Origin: CAZTHL01 sp964613585 | Lineage (GTDB): Bacteria; Pseudomonadota; Alphaproteobacteria; DSM-16000; Inquilinaceae | DNA length: 64,000 nucleotides | Direction: 5' to 3' | NCBI GenBank assembly: GCA_964613585.1 | Contig: CAZTHL010000004.1 | Span: 1 to 64,000 of the forward strand | Shown here: piece by piece, positions 16,989 to 25,874 of the stretch | How positions within the stretch are numbered: the first letter of the stretch is position 1 | How the letters are laid out: the number at the start of each line of letters is the position of its first letter | Translations under genes and position numbers: made by a program | The notes under the pieces: generated by a model | Databases searched by the model: none | What the model saw: only the letters and a program-made list of their open reading frames with translations | Told to the model about the DNA's origin: nothing

Positions 16989-17696
16989 TCACCTGGTCAG
17001 GACCGGGAAGCCGATCAGCCGGGACACCGGCGTCGGATCGGAGATCAGCAGCCGCAGCCCGTAGCTTTCGGTCCAGTCCTTGGGCGGCTCGCGCAGGGTG
17101 TCGATGTTCAAGCTCTCGGACAGGGGCGCCGCCTTGCCGATCAGCAGCGGCAGGCCGAAGCTGCGCTTCCACTCCTTCTTAGGCTCGGTGAGCAGCTTGA
17201 GCTTGACCCGCGAGGACAGCGGGGCGGCCTCGTCGATCAGCAGGTCGCTGCCGGTCGCCTTGTAGTTCGGGTCGGTCAGCAGGCCGCCGAACCATTTCGC
17301 CGCGAAGGTCCGGCCGTTGCGCCAGAGGAGCGGGATGCCGACCTGCTCCGAGGTCAGCCGCAGGTCCATGACCAGCAGATCGCCGGGGTCGATGGGGATC
17401 GGCTTGAACTCTTCGGTGATGGCAAGCACCTGCTTGCCGAAGCCGAGATTGGCGTCGACCGACAGCACGGTGCGGCCCTTGGCCAGGCTGCCCTCCGCCA
17501 CGTTGGCGTGGCTCTCGGGCAGGCGGCCGGCCTCGATCGCCTCCTGGACCTCCCGGCTGTAGCTCGCCTCGCTCTCCGCCTCCGCCTTGGGCGTCATGAC
17601 ATAGATCGCGCTCTTGCGCTGGCCGGCCTCGGCCAGCTTCCGGGCGGCGTCGCGTGCCGCCTTCTCGGTCTTGTACACCTGGACGTACAGCGTCAT
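16989..17696 (-). CDS. Unknown 235-residue puc-operon protein with three C-terminal repeats
   Basis: It lies between pucA and the second alpha gene. The first 35 residues (LYVQVYKTEKAARDAARKLAEAG...IYVM) resemble the small alpha/beta stress domain of GSP17M/YflT-type proteins. The C-terminal part has about three repeats of roughly 32 residues with the pattern LLIxxAAPLS...LxEPxKxWxxSxG: DLLIDEAAPLSSRVKLKLL, LPLLIGKAAPLSESLNIDTL and LRLLISDPTPVSRL. There is no signal peptide or membrane helix, so it is probably cytoplasmic or peripheral. I do not recognise the family. Position suggests a role in LH2 assembly, pigment handling or stress adjustment. GGGAG lies seven bases before the ATG. Confidence 0.8.
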   Translation of the reverse strand: MTLYVQVYKTEKAARDAARKLAEAGQRKSAIYVMTPKAEAESEASYSREVQEAIEAGRLPESHANVAEGSLAKGRTVLSVDANLGFGKQVLAITEEFKPIPIDPGDLLVMDLRLTSEQVGIPLLWRNGRTFAAKWFGGLLTDPNYKATGSDLLIDEAAPLSSRVKLKLLTEPKKEWKRSFGLPLLIGKAAPLSESLNIDTLREPPKDWTESYGLRLLISDPTPVSRLIGFPVLTR

Positions 17697-17747
17697 TGCA
17701 GCGCTCCCACGTTCGGTCCCGTGGCTGTCGTCCGGCCACAGAGGGGA

Positions 17748-17777
17748 GGGGGAGCGCGAGCCGGGTCCCGCTCCCCC
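17748..17777 (-). promoter_or_regulatory. Intercistronic mRNA hairpin after pucA
   Basis: GGGGGAGCG (17748-17756) and CGCTCCCCC (17769-17777) form a perfect nine-pair stem with a 12-base loop in the 107-base gap after pucA. Stems in this place in puf and puc operons stabilise the upstream BA message and reduce downstream expression; that role is inferred here. Confidence 0.7.
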
Positions 17778-17803
17778 GATAGGCGGTCATCCCTGGGGCG
17801 GGA

Positions 17804-17947
17804 TCAGCCGCCCCAATAGTTGCCCATCCACTCAACGTTGTTGAGGACGGCGAAGTGAACGATGAACGAGATCGCGGCGACGGCGCCCAGGAACAGCGGC
17901 AGGCCGATCGTCGGATTCACGACACACCAGATTCTACCTTGGTTCAT
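17804..17947 (-). CDS. pucA: LH2 light-harvesting alpha polypeptide
   Basis: This 47-residue single-helix membrane protein begins MNQGRIWCVVNP and has the bacteriochlorophyll ligand His31 in FIVHFAVL, followed by Tyr44 and Trp45 (NYWGG). In Rhodopseudomonas acidophila LH2, residues at these positions bind B850 bacteriochlorophyll and hydrogen-bond its acetyl groups, so a normal B850 absorption is predicted. The N-terminus is of the MNQG-IW type in which the modified Met1 ligates B800. The start has TAAGGAG upstream, 13 bases after pucB. It pairs with the beta polypeptide to form the LH2 ring. Confidence 0.95.
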   Translation of the reverse strand: MNQGRIWCVVNPTIGLPLFLGAVAAISFIVHFAVLNNVEWMGNYWGG

Positions 17948-17960
17948 AACCTAAGACTCC

Positions 17961-18125
17961 TTAGCCGCCCCACGGTGAGAAGGCGAACGCGAGAAGATGC
18001 GCGAAGAGCGTGATGAGGAAGAACACGCGCGCGCCGTCGATGACGTGCTTGTGGAGCTCCTCGGACTCTCTGATGGTCAGCCCGGTCGGCCATACCCGAT
18101 CCGGATCGTCCAGATCTGTTGCCAT
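17961..18125 (-). CDS. pucB: LH2 light-harvesting beta polypeptide
   Basis: This is a 54-residue protein with the beta-polypeptide signature: acidic N-terminus (MATDLDDPDRVWPTGLT), then SEELHKHVIDGARVFF and the membrane helix LITLFAHLLAFAF ending SPWGG. His43 is the B850 ligand. His25/His27 are in the usual position of the conserved N-terminal beta histidine. AGGAGAG precedes the ATG. It is the first gene of the puc operon, 120 bases downstream of tandem PpsR boxes. Confidence 0.95.
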   Translation of the reverse strand: MATDLDDPDRVWPTGLTIRESEELHKHVIDGARVFFLITLFAHLLAFAFSPWGG

Positions 18126-18245
18126 ATGTTCTCTCCTATGTTCCGCCGGAGATGGTGGTGTGCGCCCGTGGCCTCAGTCCCAGTTGCTCCAAAGGCGGAG
18201 AGGACCGCAGGGGGACAAGGGAACTCTGGGCAAAAAGGTCGCATA

Positions 18246-18289
18246 TGTCAAGAAGACCTGACATAAGCGACTGTCAGTTTCACTTGACA
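18246..18289 (-). promoter_or_regulatory. Two tandem PpsR/CrtJ operator boxes upstream of pucB
   Basis: TGTCAAGAAGACCTGACA (18246-18263) and TGTCAGTTTCACTTGACA (18272-18289) are both perfect matches to TGT-N12-ACA, the site of the redox- and light-responsive repressor PpsR/CrtJ. Centres are 26 bases apart. On the minus strand the first box contains TTGACA, which could be the -35 element of the puc promoter, with a weak -10 about 17 bases on. Repression under oxygen is the expected outcome. Confidence 0.85.
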
Positions 18290-18533
18290 CAAAGCGGAGC
18301 CGGACGCCGCCCGCCGGGAACGGCCTCTTCCGAGGCGGGCGCAGGCGGCTCGGAAGGGCGTCGGGGGGGGGAGCGGCCCCAAGGATCGTCGGCGGTGAAT
18401 CGTGCTGCCGCGAGACGCCCGTCCGATGCCGGCCGGCCCGGAGTCCCTGACGCCCATCCTTCGACCAGGGCTGGGCGGGGTCGGGCGCCGACTCGCCGGC
18501 TCGCAAGCGCTGTTATTGCCGCCGGTAGCCCCG

Positions 18534-18690
18534 GTGAACCTGACCGATCCGGACCGCACGCTGCTGCGCAAATCGAGCCGAAGCGAGGTCCGGTTCCGAA
18601 GAGTTCTGCTCCGCGGCGCCAACAACGCCAAGAATGAGTGGAAGCCGGTGACCCTGGCCTACAACTGCAAACGGTTGCACACCATGATGC
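18534..18690 (+). pseudogene. IS1182/DDE transposase remnant with internal deletion
   Basis: The frame reads NLTDPDRTLLRKSSRSE immediately followed by VRFRRVLLRGANNAKNEW and TLAYNCKRLH. The first phrase matches the NxTDPxSRxM motif before the last catalytic part of IS1182-type transposases, and the second matches their C-terminal RGLxKVxxEW...NLKRL segment. In intact proteins these are well apart, so the middle is deleted. There are no ends or intact frame. Confidence 0.6.
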
Positions 18691-18791
18691 CGGGCCGACC
18701 ACCACACTCCACGGACACCGGTCGATGCATGCCGATAGGCAATGCTTCGGCCGGTTCCCCGGCTCTGCCATGAGACACGCCCGACAGACGG

Positions 18792-20093
<1,302 letters not shown>

Positions 20094-20188
20094 GACCCTG
20101 TTCGCTCGCTGTCCGGTGCGTCTAGAGCGGCCATTGGCCGGCGCCGGCCTGCGCGGTGTCAAGCGCGTCTTGGGCGGCCGACGCCGCC

Positions 20189-20467
20189 TCAGCCATGCCG
20201 GGTGATCGGCCCGGCCGAGGGCCAGGCGGGGCGGGTCGCCACGTCGCGGGCGCCGCAGTCGCGGCAGACCAGCCGCGCGCCGATCTCCGGCACCGGCATG
20301 TCCGGGCCGAGCCGCTCGACCAGCGGACCCGTCGGCAGCACGGCGTTGTGGCCGCACCGGTTGCACCAGCAGAACAGATCGAGACCGCGCTCGGCGATCG
20401 CGCCCAGCCGCGCCGGGGCCTGCCGCCGGTCCTGCGCCGCCACCGCCTGCCGCTTGAAGCCACCCAT
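20189..20467 (-). CDS. Small zinc-ribbon protein
   Basis: This 92-residue protein has two knuckles, CWCNRCGHNAVLP and LVCRDCGARD, spaced as a four-Cys zinc ribbon, and a basic N-terminus. Similar uncharacterised proteins occur in Rhodospirillales. It is perhaps a nucleic-acid-binding or structural zinc protein. It lies 95 bases upstream of the dehydrogenase start on the same strand. Confidence 0.7.
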   Translation of the reverse strand: MGGFKRQAVAAQDRRQAPARLGAIAERGLDLFCWCNRCGHNAVLPTGPLVERLGPDMPVPEIGARLVCRDCGARDVATRPAWPSAGPITRHG

Positions 20468-20823
20468 GCCCGCCGCTCCCTCCGCTCTCGGGTTGCGGGT
20501 GGAAACATAACATGAACATCAAGCGCCGCCAAGATGAGGATCCTGCCTCAGGACTCACGGCCTAGAGGGTTTCCGGCTCAACGGGTGCCGATCCGGCGTC
20601 GGGCGGCAACGCTCCGGATCCGGCCGGGGACGGCGCGACGTTGCCCGGTGACGATCGCAGGCTCGCCAGGGGAGGGCGGTGCGGCCGCAGGCCGGAAGCC
20701 GCCGGACCCAAGGCGACCGGAGGCCGCGCCCGAGGAACCGGGGGCCTCGGGAGCCGGGGGCCTCAGGAGCCGGGAGTCTCGGGAGCCGAGGGCCCCTGTC
20801 GCCGAGGCAGCGGCGCCGCCCGG
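20468..20823. other. Intergenic stretch with an interspersed palindrome and a minisatellite
   Basis: It contains one copy of the GTTTCC element (20562-20613) and about three copies of a 17-base unit (GGGGCCTCGGGAGCCGG) near 20745-20795. I see no gene. Confidence 0.5.
20562..20613. repeat. Interspersed GTTTCC palindromic element, copy A
   Basis: CTAGAGGGTTTCC is followed by GGTGCCGATCC and then a GCGGCAACGCT right end, a diverged copy of the element seen at der, radA and the L,D-transpeptidase. This copy is not at a gene end. Confidence 0.55.
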
Positions 20824-21156
20824 TCAGTCGGTGACCAGGCGGAGGCGGCGGTCGAAATGGGCGAGCGCCTCGGCCAGGGTCTGGCTGCGCCGGCGCCGGC
20901 CCTTGGCGTCGTGCACGGAATACTCGACGCCGCGCGGCCCCTGCAGCTTGGCGATGGCGTAGAGCGGCCGGTCGTGGGTGTGGCGGAACACGCTGAACAC
21001 GGCGGCGCCGACGGCGTGGTCGATGGCATAGTCGCGCCACTCGCCGGCCGCGACCCGCTCGCTGTACAGGCCCAGCAACTGCGACAGCTCGGTGCGGTTG
21101 AAGTACACCCGCCCCTTGCGATGGCGGTGGTCGGAGAGACGAATGATGGCCGTCAT
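20824..21156 (-). CDS. DUF2794 protein
   Basis: This 110-residue protein has the alphaproteobacterial DUF2794 pattern: RVYFNRTELSQLLGLYSERV, AAGEWRDYAIDH, AVFSVFRHTHDRPLYAIAKL and a C-terminal DRRLRLV. Function is unknown. The family is usually a single conserved gene. It is divergent from the redoxin gene. Confidence 0.85.
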   Translation of the reverse strand: MTAIIRLSDHRHRKGRVYFNRTELSQLLGLYSERVAAGEWRDYAIDHAVGAAVFSVFRHTHDRPLYAIAKLQGPRGVEYSVHDAKGRRRRSQTLAEALAHFDRRLRLVTD

Positions 21157-21396
21157 GCCGGTGGCGCGCGTCCCCGCTGTTGCTTCCTGTGCGTTCGGCG
21201 CCCATTTTCGACAAAGCGGCGCGCTCGTCCAGTGATGCCGCGGCGCCTTCCGGCGCGACGCCCTGAGGGGCCCGGCGCCGGCCGCCGCGGCCGGGCGGCA
21301 CGATTGAGTTCGGCGCGGGCCTGCATTAGGACTGGTGCCGCGACGCACCATCGCGCGCGCCGAGCCGAGCCGTTCAGGACAGGAGGGGCCGCCGCC

Positions 21397-21963
21397 ATGC
21401 CCGCGCTGGAAACGCCGATTTGCAAGTTCGGCCGCCAGGCAGTCAACTTCCGCCTGCCGGGCGTCGACGGGCGGAGCTACTCGCTTGCCGACATCCAGGG
21501 CGAGCGCGGCACCCTCATCATGTTCATCTGCAATCACTGCCCCTATGTGAAGGCGGTGATCGAGCGCCTCGTCGAGGACTGCGCGATCCTGCATACTGAG
21601 GGCATTGGCGTCGCCGCGATCATGCCCAACGACACCGAGCGCTTCCCCGAGGACAGCTTCCGCAACATGCAGCTGTTCGCCGCCAAGCACAATTTCACCT
21701 TTCCCTACCTGATCGACGAGACCCAGGAGGTGGCGCGCGGCTATGGCGCCGTCTGCACCCCTGACTTCTTCGGCCACAACGCCGCGCTCGAGCTGCAGTA
21801 CCGCGGCCGGCTCGACGCCGGGCGGCTGGAGCCGGCACCCGGCGCCCGGCGCGAGCTGCTGGAGGGGATGCGTCAGGTGGCCCGGACCGGCCACGGACCC
21901 GCCGAGCAGGTGCCCAGCATGGGGTGCTCCATCAAGTGGCGCGACGCCGCCGGACCGCCTTGA
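21397..21963 (+). CDS. Thioredoxin-fold redoxin (AhpC/TSA-like) with CNHCP site
   Basis: This 188-residue protein begins with a redoxin strand pattern (VNFRLPGVDGRSYSLADIQGE) and has IMFICNHCPYVKAV, a CxxC in the place of the thioredoxin or peroxiredoxin active site, then NDTERFPEDSF and PYLIDETQEVARGYGAVCTPDFF with the cis-Pro loop. Proteins with CNHCPYVKA are widespread and assumed to be thiol oxidoreductases or peroxidases. AGGAGG precedes the ATG. It is 76 bases upstream of the YfgM-like gene. Confidence 0.88.
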   Translation: MPALETPICKFGRQAVNFRLPGVDGRSYSLADIQGERGTLIMFICNHCPYVKAVIERLVEDCAILHTEGIGVAAIMPNDTERFPEDSFRNMQLFAAKHNFTFPYLIDETQEVARGYGAVCTPDFFGHNAALELQYRGRLDAGRLEPAPGARRELLEGMRQVARTGHGPAEQVPSMGCSIKWRDAAGPP

Positions 21964-22039
21964 CACCGTCTCCCAGGGTCGCGGCGCCCGGGACCCCTCC
22001 GGCCCCCGCCGGCGTCGCGACGGAAAGCCTGCCAAGACC

Positions 22040-22705
22040 GTGACCGATCTGTTCCGCGAAGTCGACGAGTCCCTGCGCGAGGACCGTCTCAAGACCGCGC
22101 TCCGGCGCTATGGCCCGATCGCGCTCGCGCTGGTGCTGACGCTCATCCTCGGCATCGTCGGCTGGAACCTGTGGCAGGGCCGCCAGATCCAGCAGGACCA
22201 GGCGCGGACCGCCGAGCTGGTCAGCGCCGTGGCGCTCGCCGAGAGCGACCCGGAGGCCGCGGCCGACGCGCTCGCCGCCCTGTTCGAGGGGAGCGGCGGC
22301 CAGGCGACCCTGGCCGGCCTCCACGAGGCGGCGCTGCGCGCCGAGGCCGGCGACGGGGAGACCGCGGTGCTGATCTACCGGCGGATCGCGGCGGATCCGG
22401 CGGTCGATCCGCTGTGGGCCGACCTCGCCCGCCTGCTGGCCGTCATGCATGAGCTCGATACCGGCGAGCCTGCGGCCCTGCGCGCCGAGCTGGAGCCGCT
22501 GATGGCCGAGGGTGCGGCATGGCGCCACTCGGCGCGCGAGCTCGAGGCCGTGCTGTCGCTGCGGCTGGGCGACGAGGCCGCCGCCCGCGAGGGTTTCACC
22601 CGGCTGGCCGAGGATCCGGAGGCGCCGGCTGGCATCCGCGAGCGCGCCGGCGAGCTGCGCGACCTGCTCGGCGGCGCCCCGGCGGACACCGGCGAAGCCT
22701 TCTGA
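22040..22705 (+). CDS. YfgM-like single-pass TPR protein
   Basis: The 221-residue protein starts at the GTG at 22040. Residues 1-25 are cytoplasmic (TDLFREVDESLREDRLKTAL), a membrane helix follows (IALALVLTLILGIVGWNLW), and the rest is a periplasmic helical TPR-like domain. In E. coli YfgM lies upstream of bamB and der and works with SecYEG and periplasmic chaperones. The same order here (this gene, bamB, der) supports the call strongly. Confidence 0.85.
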   Translation: MTDLFREVDESLREDRLKTALRRYGPIALALVLTLILGIVGWNLWQGRQIQQDQARTAELVSAVALAESDPEAAADALAALFEGSGGQATLAGLHEAALRAEAGDGETAVLIYRRIAADPAVDPLWADLARLLAVMHELDTGEPAALRAELEPLMAEGAAWRHSARELEAVLSLRLGDEAAAREGFTRLAEDPEAPAGIRERAGELRDLLGGAPADTGEAF

Positions 22706-22716
22706 GACGCCCGGAC

Positions 22717-24075
22717 ATGGCCATGCCGCGCTGCCTCCGCCACGCCCTGCCGCTCGCTCTCGCCGGTGCCCTGCTGGCGGGCTGCGGCACCGGTGTCCTG
22801 GACGTCTTCAATGCGGAGGACGAGGGGGACGACGATGCCCTGCCGGGCAACCGGCTCTCGGTCCTGGAGCTGAGCCAGGATCTCGAGCCCGACCCGCAGG
22901 TGGTGGATCTCCAGGTGGTGGTGCCCGAGCCCGTCGCCTACGCGGAATGGCCGCAGCCGGGGCTGAAGCCCGACCACGCGCCGCTGCATCTCGAGCTGGA
23001 GTTCCCGCTGCGCCGGCTGTGGAGCGCCAGCGTCGGCGCCGGGAGCAGCGCCAACCGGCGCCTGCTGAACCCGCCGGTCAAGGCCGACGGGCGGCTGTTC
23101 GCCATGGATGCGCGTGGCCGGGTCACGGCGCTCGACGCCGGCACCGGGGCCGAGCTGTGGCGGGTGCTTGTCGCCTTTCCGGAGGAGGACAGCAATCCCC
23201 TGGGCGGCGGTCTGGCCTATTGGGAGGGGAGGCTGTTCGCCACCACCGGCTTCGGCGAGGTGCTGGCGCTCGACCCCGGCAACGGCGGGCTGCTCTGGCG
23301 GGCGGTGGTCAATGGGCCGGTGCGCGCCGCGCCCACCGTGTTCGGGGGCCGCGTCTACGTGGTGACCGTGGACAACCAGCTCGAGGCGTTCGACGCCGAT
23401 ACCGGCGAGCCGCTGTGGACCCATACCGGCATCCTCGAACCGGCCGGCCTGCTGGGCGGCGCCAGCCCCGCGGCCGGCGCCGGCGTGGTGCTCGCCGCCT
23501 ATTCCTCGGGCGAGATCTTCGCACTGCGCGCCGAGACCGGTCGGCCGCTCTGGTCGGACAGCCTGGCCGCGGTGCGCCGGGTCGGCGCCTTGGCCAGCCT
23601 TGCGGATATCCGGGGCATGCCGGTGCTCTACCAGGACGCGGTGTACACCATCAGCCACAGCGGCCGGATGGCGGCGATCGACCTGCGCACCGGCGCGCGC
23701 ATCTGGGAGCAGGACATCGGCGGCACGCAGATGCCGTGGGTCGCCGGCGACTTCGTCTTCGTGATGAGCAACAACAACGAGGTGGTGGCGCTGACCCGGG
23801 ACAGCGGCCGGGTCCGCTGGGTGTCGCCGCTGCCGCGCTTCGCCGATCCGGAGACGCGCACCAGCCCGATCGTCTGGTTCGGGCCGGTGCTGGCCGGTGG
23901 CGATCTGATCGCGGTCAGCTCGCAGGGGGTGATGACGTTCATGTCGCCGAGCAGCGGCGCCCTGCTCGACACCTTCCGTCTGTCCGAGGACACCGAGATG
24001 CCGCCGATCGTCGCCGGCCGGCGGCTCTACATCCTGGACGAGGACGGCGTGCTGTCGGCCTTCGGGCCGGCCTGA
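22717..24075 (+). CDS. bamB: Outer membrane protein assembly factor BamB
   Basis: This 452-residue lipoprotein has the lipobox ALLAGCG at Cys24 and a series of PQQ-type beta-propeller blades (for example GRVTALDAGTGAELWR, GEVLALDPGNGGLLWR, NQLEAFDADTGEPLWT). BamB binds BamA and helps insert outer membrane proteins. It is longer than the E. coli protein, with an acidic insert after the lipobox (AEDEGDDDALPG). The ATG at 22717 is 11 bases after the YfgM-like gene. Confidence 0.93.
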   Translation: MAMPRCLRHALPLALAGALLAGCGTGVLDVFNAEDEGDDDALPGNRLSVLELSQDLEPDPQVVDLQVVVPEPVAYAEWPQPGLKPDHAPLHLELEFPLRRLWSASVGAGSSANRRLLNPPVKADGRLFAMDARGRVTALDAGTGAELWRVLVAFPEEDSNPLGGGLAYWEGRLFATTGFGEVLALDPGNGGLLWRAVVNGPVRAAPTVFGGRVYVVTVDNQLEAFDADTGEPLWTHTGILEPAGLLGGASPAAGAGVVLAAYSSGEIFALRAETGRPLWSDSLAAVRRVGALASLADIRGMPVLYQDAVYTISHSGRMAAIDLRTGARIWEQDIGGTQMPWVAGDFVFVMSNNNEVVALTRDSGRVRWVSPLPRFADPETRTSPIVWFGPVLAGGDLIAVSSQGVMTFMSPSSGALLDTFRLSEDTEMPPIVAGRRLYILDEDGVLSAFGPA

Positions 24076-24155
24076 CCGGCGGTCGCCGGGCCGGGGCCGG
24101 GGTCTCCCGACCGGCGCCGGGCGACGTCAAGCGGGCGCTGAGGGCGCTGGAACCC

Positions 24156-25589
24156 GTGTTCACCCTGGCCATCGTCGGCCGGCCGAATGTCGGCAAATCG
24201 ACCCTGTTCAATCGTCTGGTTGGTCGGCGGCAGGCGCTGGTCGACGACCGTCCCGGCGTCACCCGCGACCGGCGCGAGGGCGAGGGGCGGCTGGGCGCGC
24301 TCCGCTTCCGCGTCGTCGACACCGCCGGCTACGAGGAGGCCGACGCGGCCAGCCTGGCCGGGCGCATGCGGCGACAGACCGAGCGCGCCGTGGCCGAGGC
24401 CGACGTCGCGTTGTTGCTGGTCGACGCCCGTGCCGGGGTGACGCCGCTTGACGAGAGCTTCGCCGGCTGGCTGCGGGCCGCCGGCACGCCCGTGCTCCTG
24501 GCGGCCAACAAGGCGGAGGGCCGGGCCGGCGAGCCGGGCGTGTACGAGGCCTACGGTCTCGGCCTCGGTGAGCCGATCGCGCTCTCGGCCGCCCACGGCG
24601 AGGGCCTCGAGGCGCTCGCCGAAGCCTTGCTGCCGTTCGACCGCGCGGCTGGCCGGGAGGCGGCGGAGGCGGCCGAGGCCGAGGCGCTGGCCCGGGCGCA
24701 CGAGGTCACCGCGGACGGTGCCGTGGACGCGGAGAGGGCGACGGAGATGGCGCTGGACGCGGCGTCGGAGCCGCCGCCGGGGCCGCTGCAGCTCGCCATC
24801 GTCGGCCGGCCGAATGTCGGCAAGTCGACCCTGCTGAACGCGCTGGTCGGCCGCGACCGCGTGCTGACCGGGCCCGAGCCCGGCATCACCCGCGACGCCA
24901 TCGCCGTCGACTGGCAGTGGCGCGGGCAGCCGGTGCGCCTCGTCGACACCGCCGGCATGCGCCGCCGGGCGCGCGTCGACGAGGCGCTCGAGAAGCTGTC
25001 CGTCGCCGACGCCCGGCGCGCACTCGGGCTTGCCAACGTGGTCGTGCTGGTGCTCGATGCCGGCCTCGGGCTCGAGCGCCAGGACCTGACCATCGCCCGC
25101 CACGTCCTGGACGAGGGACGGGCGCTGGTGGTCGCCATCAACAAGTGGGACGCTGTCGACGACGGACGGACGGCGCTTCGGCAGGTGCGGGAGCGGCTCG
25201 AGATCTCCCTGCCTCAGGCGCGCGGCGTGCCGGTGGTGACCCTGTCGGCGCTGCACCGTCGCCGGCTCGGTGCGCTGATGGACGCGGTGCTGGGAGCCTA
25301 CGGCCTGTGGACCACCCGGCTGGCGACGGCCGAGCTCAACCGGTGGCTGGCCGGCATGGTCGAGGCGCATCCGCCGCCGGTGGTCGCCGGCCGCCGGCTC
25401 AAGCTGCGCTACATGACCCAGGTGAAGGCGCGGCCGCCCACCTTCGTGGTGTGGACGACACGGCCTGACGAGCTGCCCGAGGGCTACCGGCGCTACCTGA
25501 TCCAGGGCCTGCGCGACGCGTTCGGCCTGTGGGGCGTGCCCGTGCGGCTGTTCCTGCGCAAGGGCCGGAACCCATACGCCGCCGGCTAG
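24156..25589 (+). CDS. der: Ribosome assembly GTPase Der (EngA)
   Basis: The 477-residue protein has two tandem GTPase domains, each with GRPNVGKST (residues about 8 and 217), a DTAGY or DTAGM switch and an NK.D-type motif (NKAE, NKWD), followed by a KH-like domain ending RLFLRKGRNPYAAG. Der is essential for 50S subunit maturation. An Ala/Glu-rich linker joins the domains. The start is the GTG at 24156, giving VFTLAIVGRP. Its TAG stop is the first triplet of an interspersed palindromic element. Confidence 0.96.
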   Translation: MFTLAIVGRPNVGKSTLFNRLVGRRQALVDDRPGVTRDRREGEGRLGALRFRVVDTAGYEEADAASLAGRMRRQTERAVAEADVALLLVDARAGVTPLDESFAGWLRAAGTPVLLAANKAEGRAGEPGVYEAYGLGLGEPIALSAAHGEGLEALAEALLPFDRAAGREAAEAAEAEALARAHEVTADGAVDAERATEMALDAASEPPPGPLQLAIVGRPNVGKSTLLNALVGRDRVLTGPEPGITRDAIAVDWQWRGQPVRLVDTAGMRRRARVDEALEKLSVADARRALGLANVVVLVLDAGLGLERQDLTIARHVLDEGRALVVAINKWDAVDDGRTALRQVRERLEISLPQARGVPVVTLSALHRRRLGALMDAVLGAYGLWTTRLATAELNRWLAGMVEAHPPPVVAGRRLKLRYMTQVKARPPTFVVWTTRPDELPEGYRRYLIQGLRDAFGLWGVPVRLFLRKGRNPYAAG

Positions 25590-25619
25590 AGCGTTTCCGC
25601 GTGAGGCGGAATCGGCACC
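25587..25619. repeat. Interspersed GTTTCC element, copy B (supplies the der stop codon)
   Basis: TAGAGCGTTTCCGCGTGAGG continues with CGGAATCGGCACC. Only the left arm is present. The initial TAG is the stop codon of der. Confidence 0.7.
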
Positions 25620-25655
25620 TGAGCAGCCGGAGTGATAGGTCACAGTCGAGCCCGG

Positions 25656-25745
25656 GGACATCGCGAGCGGAGCAACGCGATCCAGGTTCCTGGTCGGCGG
25701 CGGCAAGAAACCGACCGGGATGGCTTCGCGTCGCTCGCCATGACC
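25656..25745. repeat. MITE-like inverted repeat
   Basis: The left arm GGACATCGCGAGCGGAGC runs on to CGCGATCC; the right arm GGGATGGCTTCGCGTCGC runs on to TCGCCATGACC. The pair resembles the widespread bacterial repeat with ends CATTGCGAGCG...CGCTCGCAATG. Confidence 0.5.
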
Positions 25746-25839
25746 GCGCCATGACAAAGACGTCGGGTCCTGCGCAGGTCTTGACTGACCGACATCGGCG
25801 GCTCGGTGGTATGGCACAGTCCCCACGCCGGGCGAGGAA

Positions 25840-25863
25840 GGGTGGCGGCGCGAAGCGCCACCC
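25840..25863. terminator. Hairpin between convergent der and SDR genes
   Basis: GGGTGGCG and CGCCACCC flank the loop GCGCGAAG. It is an eight-pair perfect stem in a convergent gap, so it may stop transcription from both sides. There is no U-tract. Confidence 0.5.
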
Positions 25864-25874
25864 CGGGTCCCCGG

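Larger units (their letters stand above)
18126..18791. other. puc control region and transposase remnant
   Basis: The stretch contains the puc leader, tandem PpsR sites at 18246-18289 and, further upstream, a fragment of an IS1182-type transposase at 18534-18690. No intact gene is present. Confidence 0.6.
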
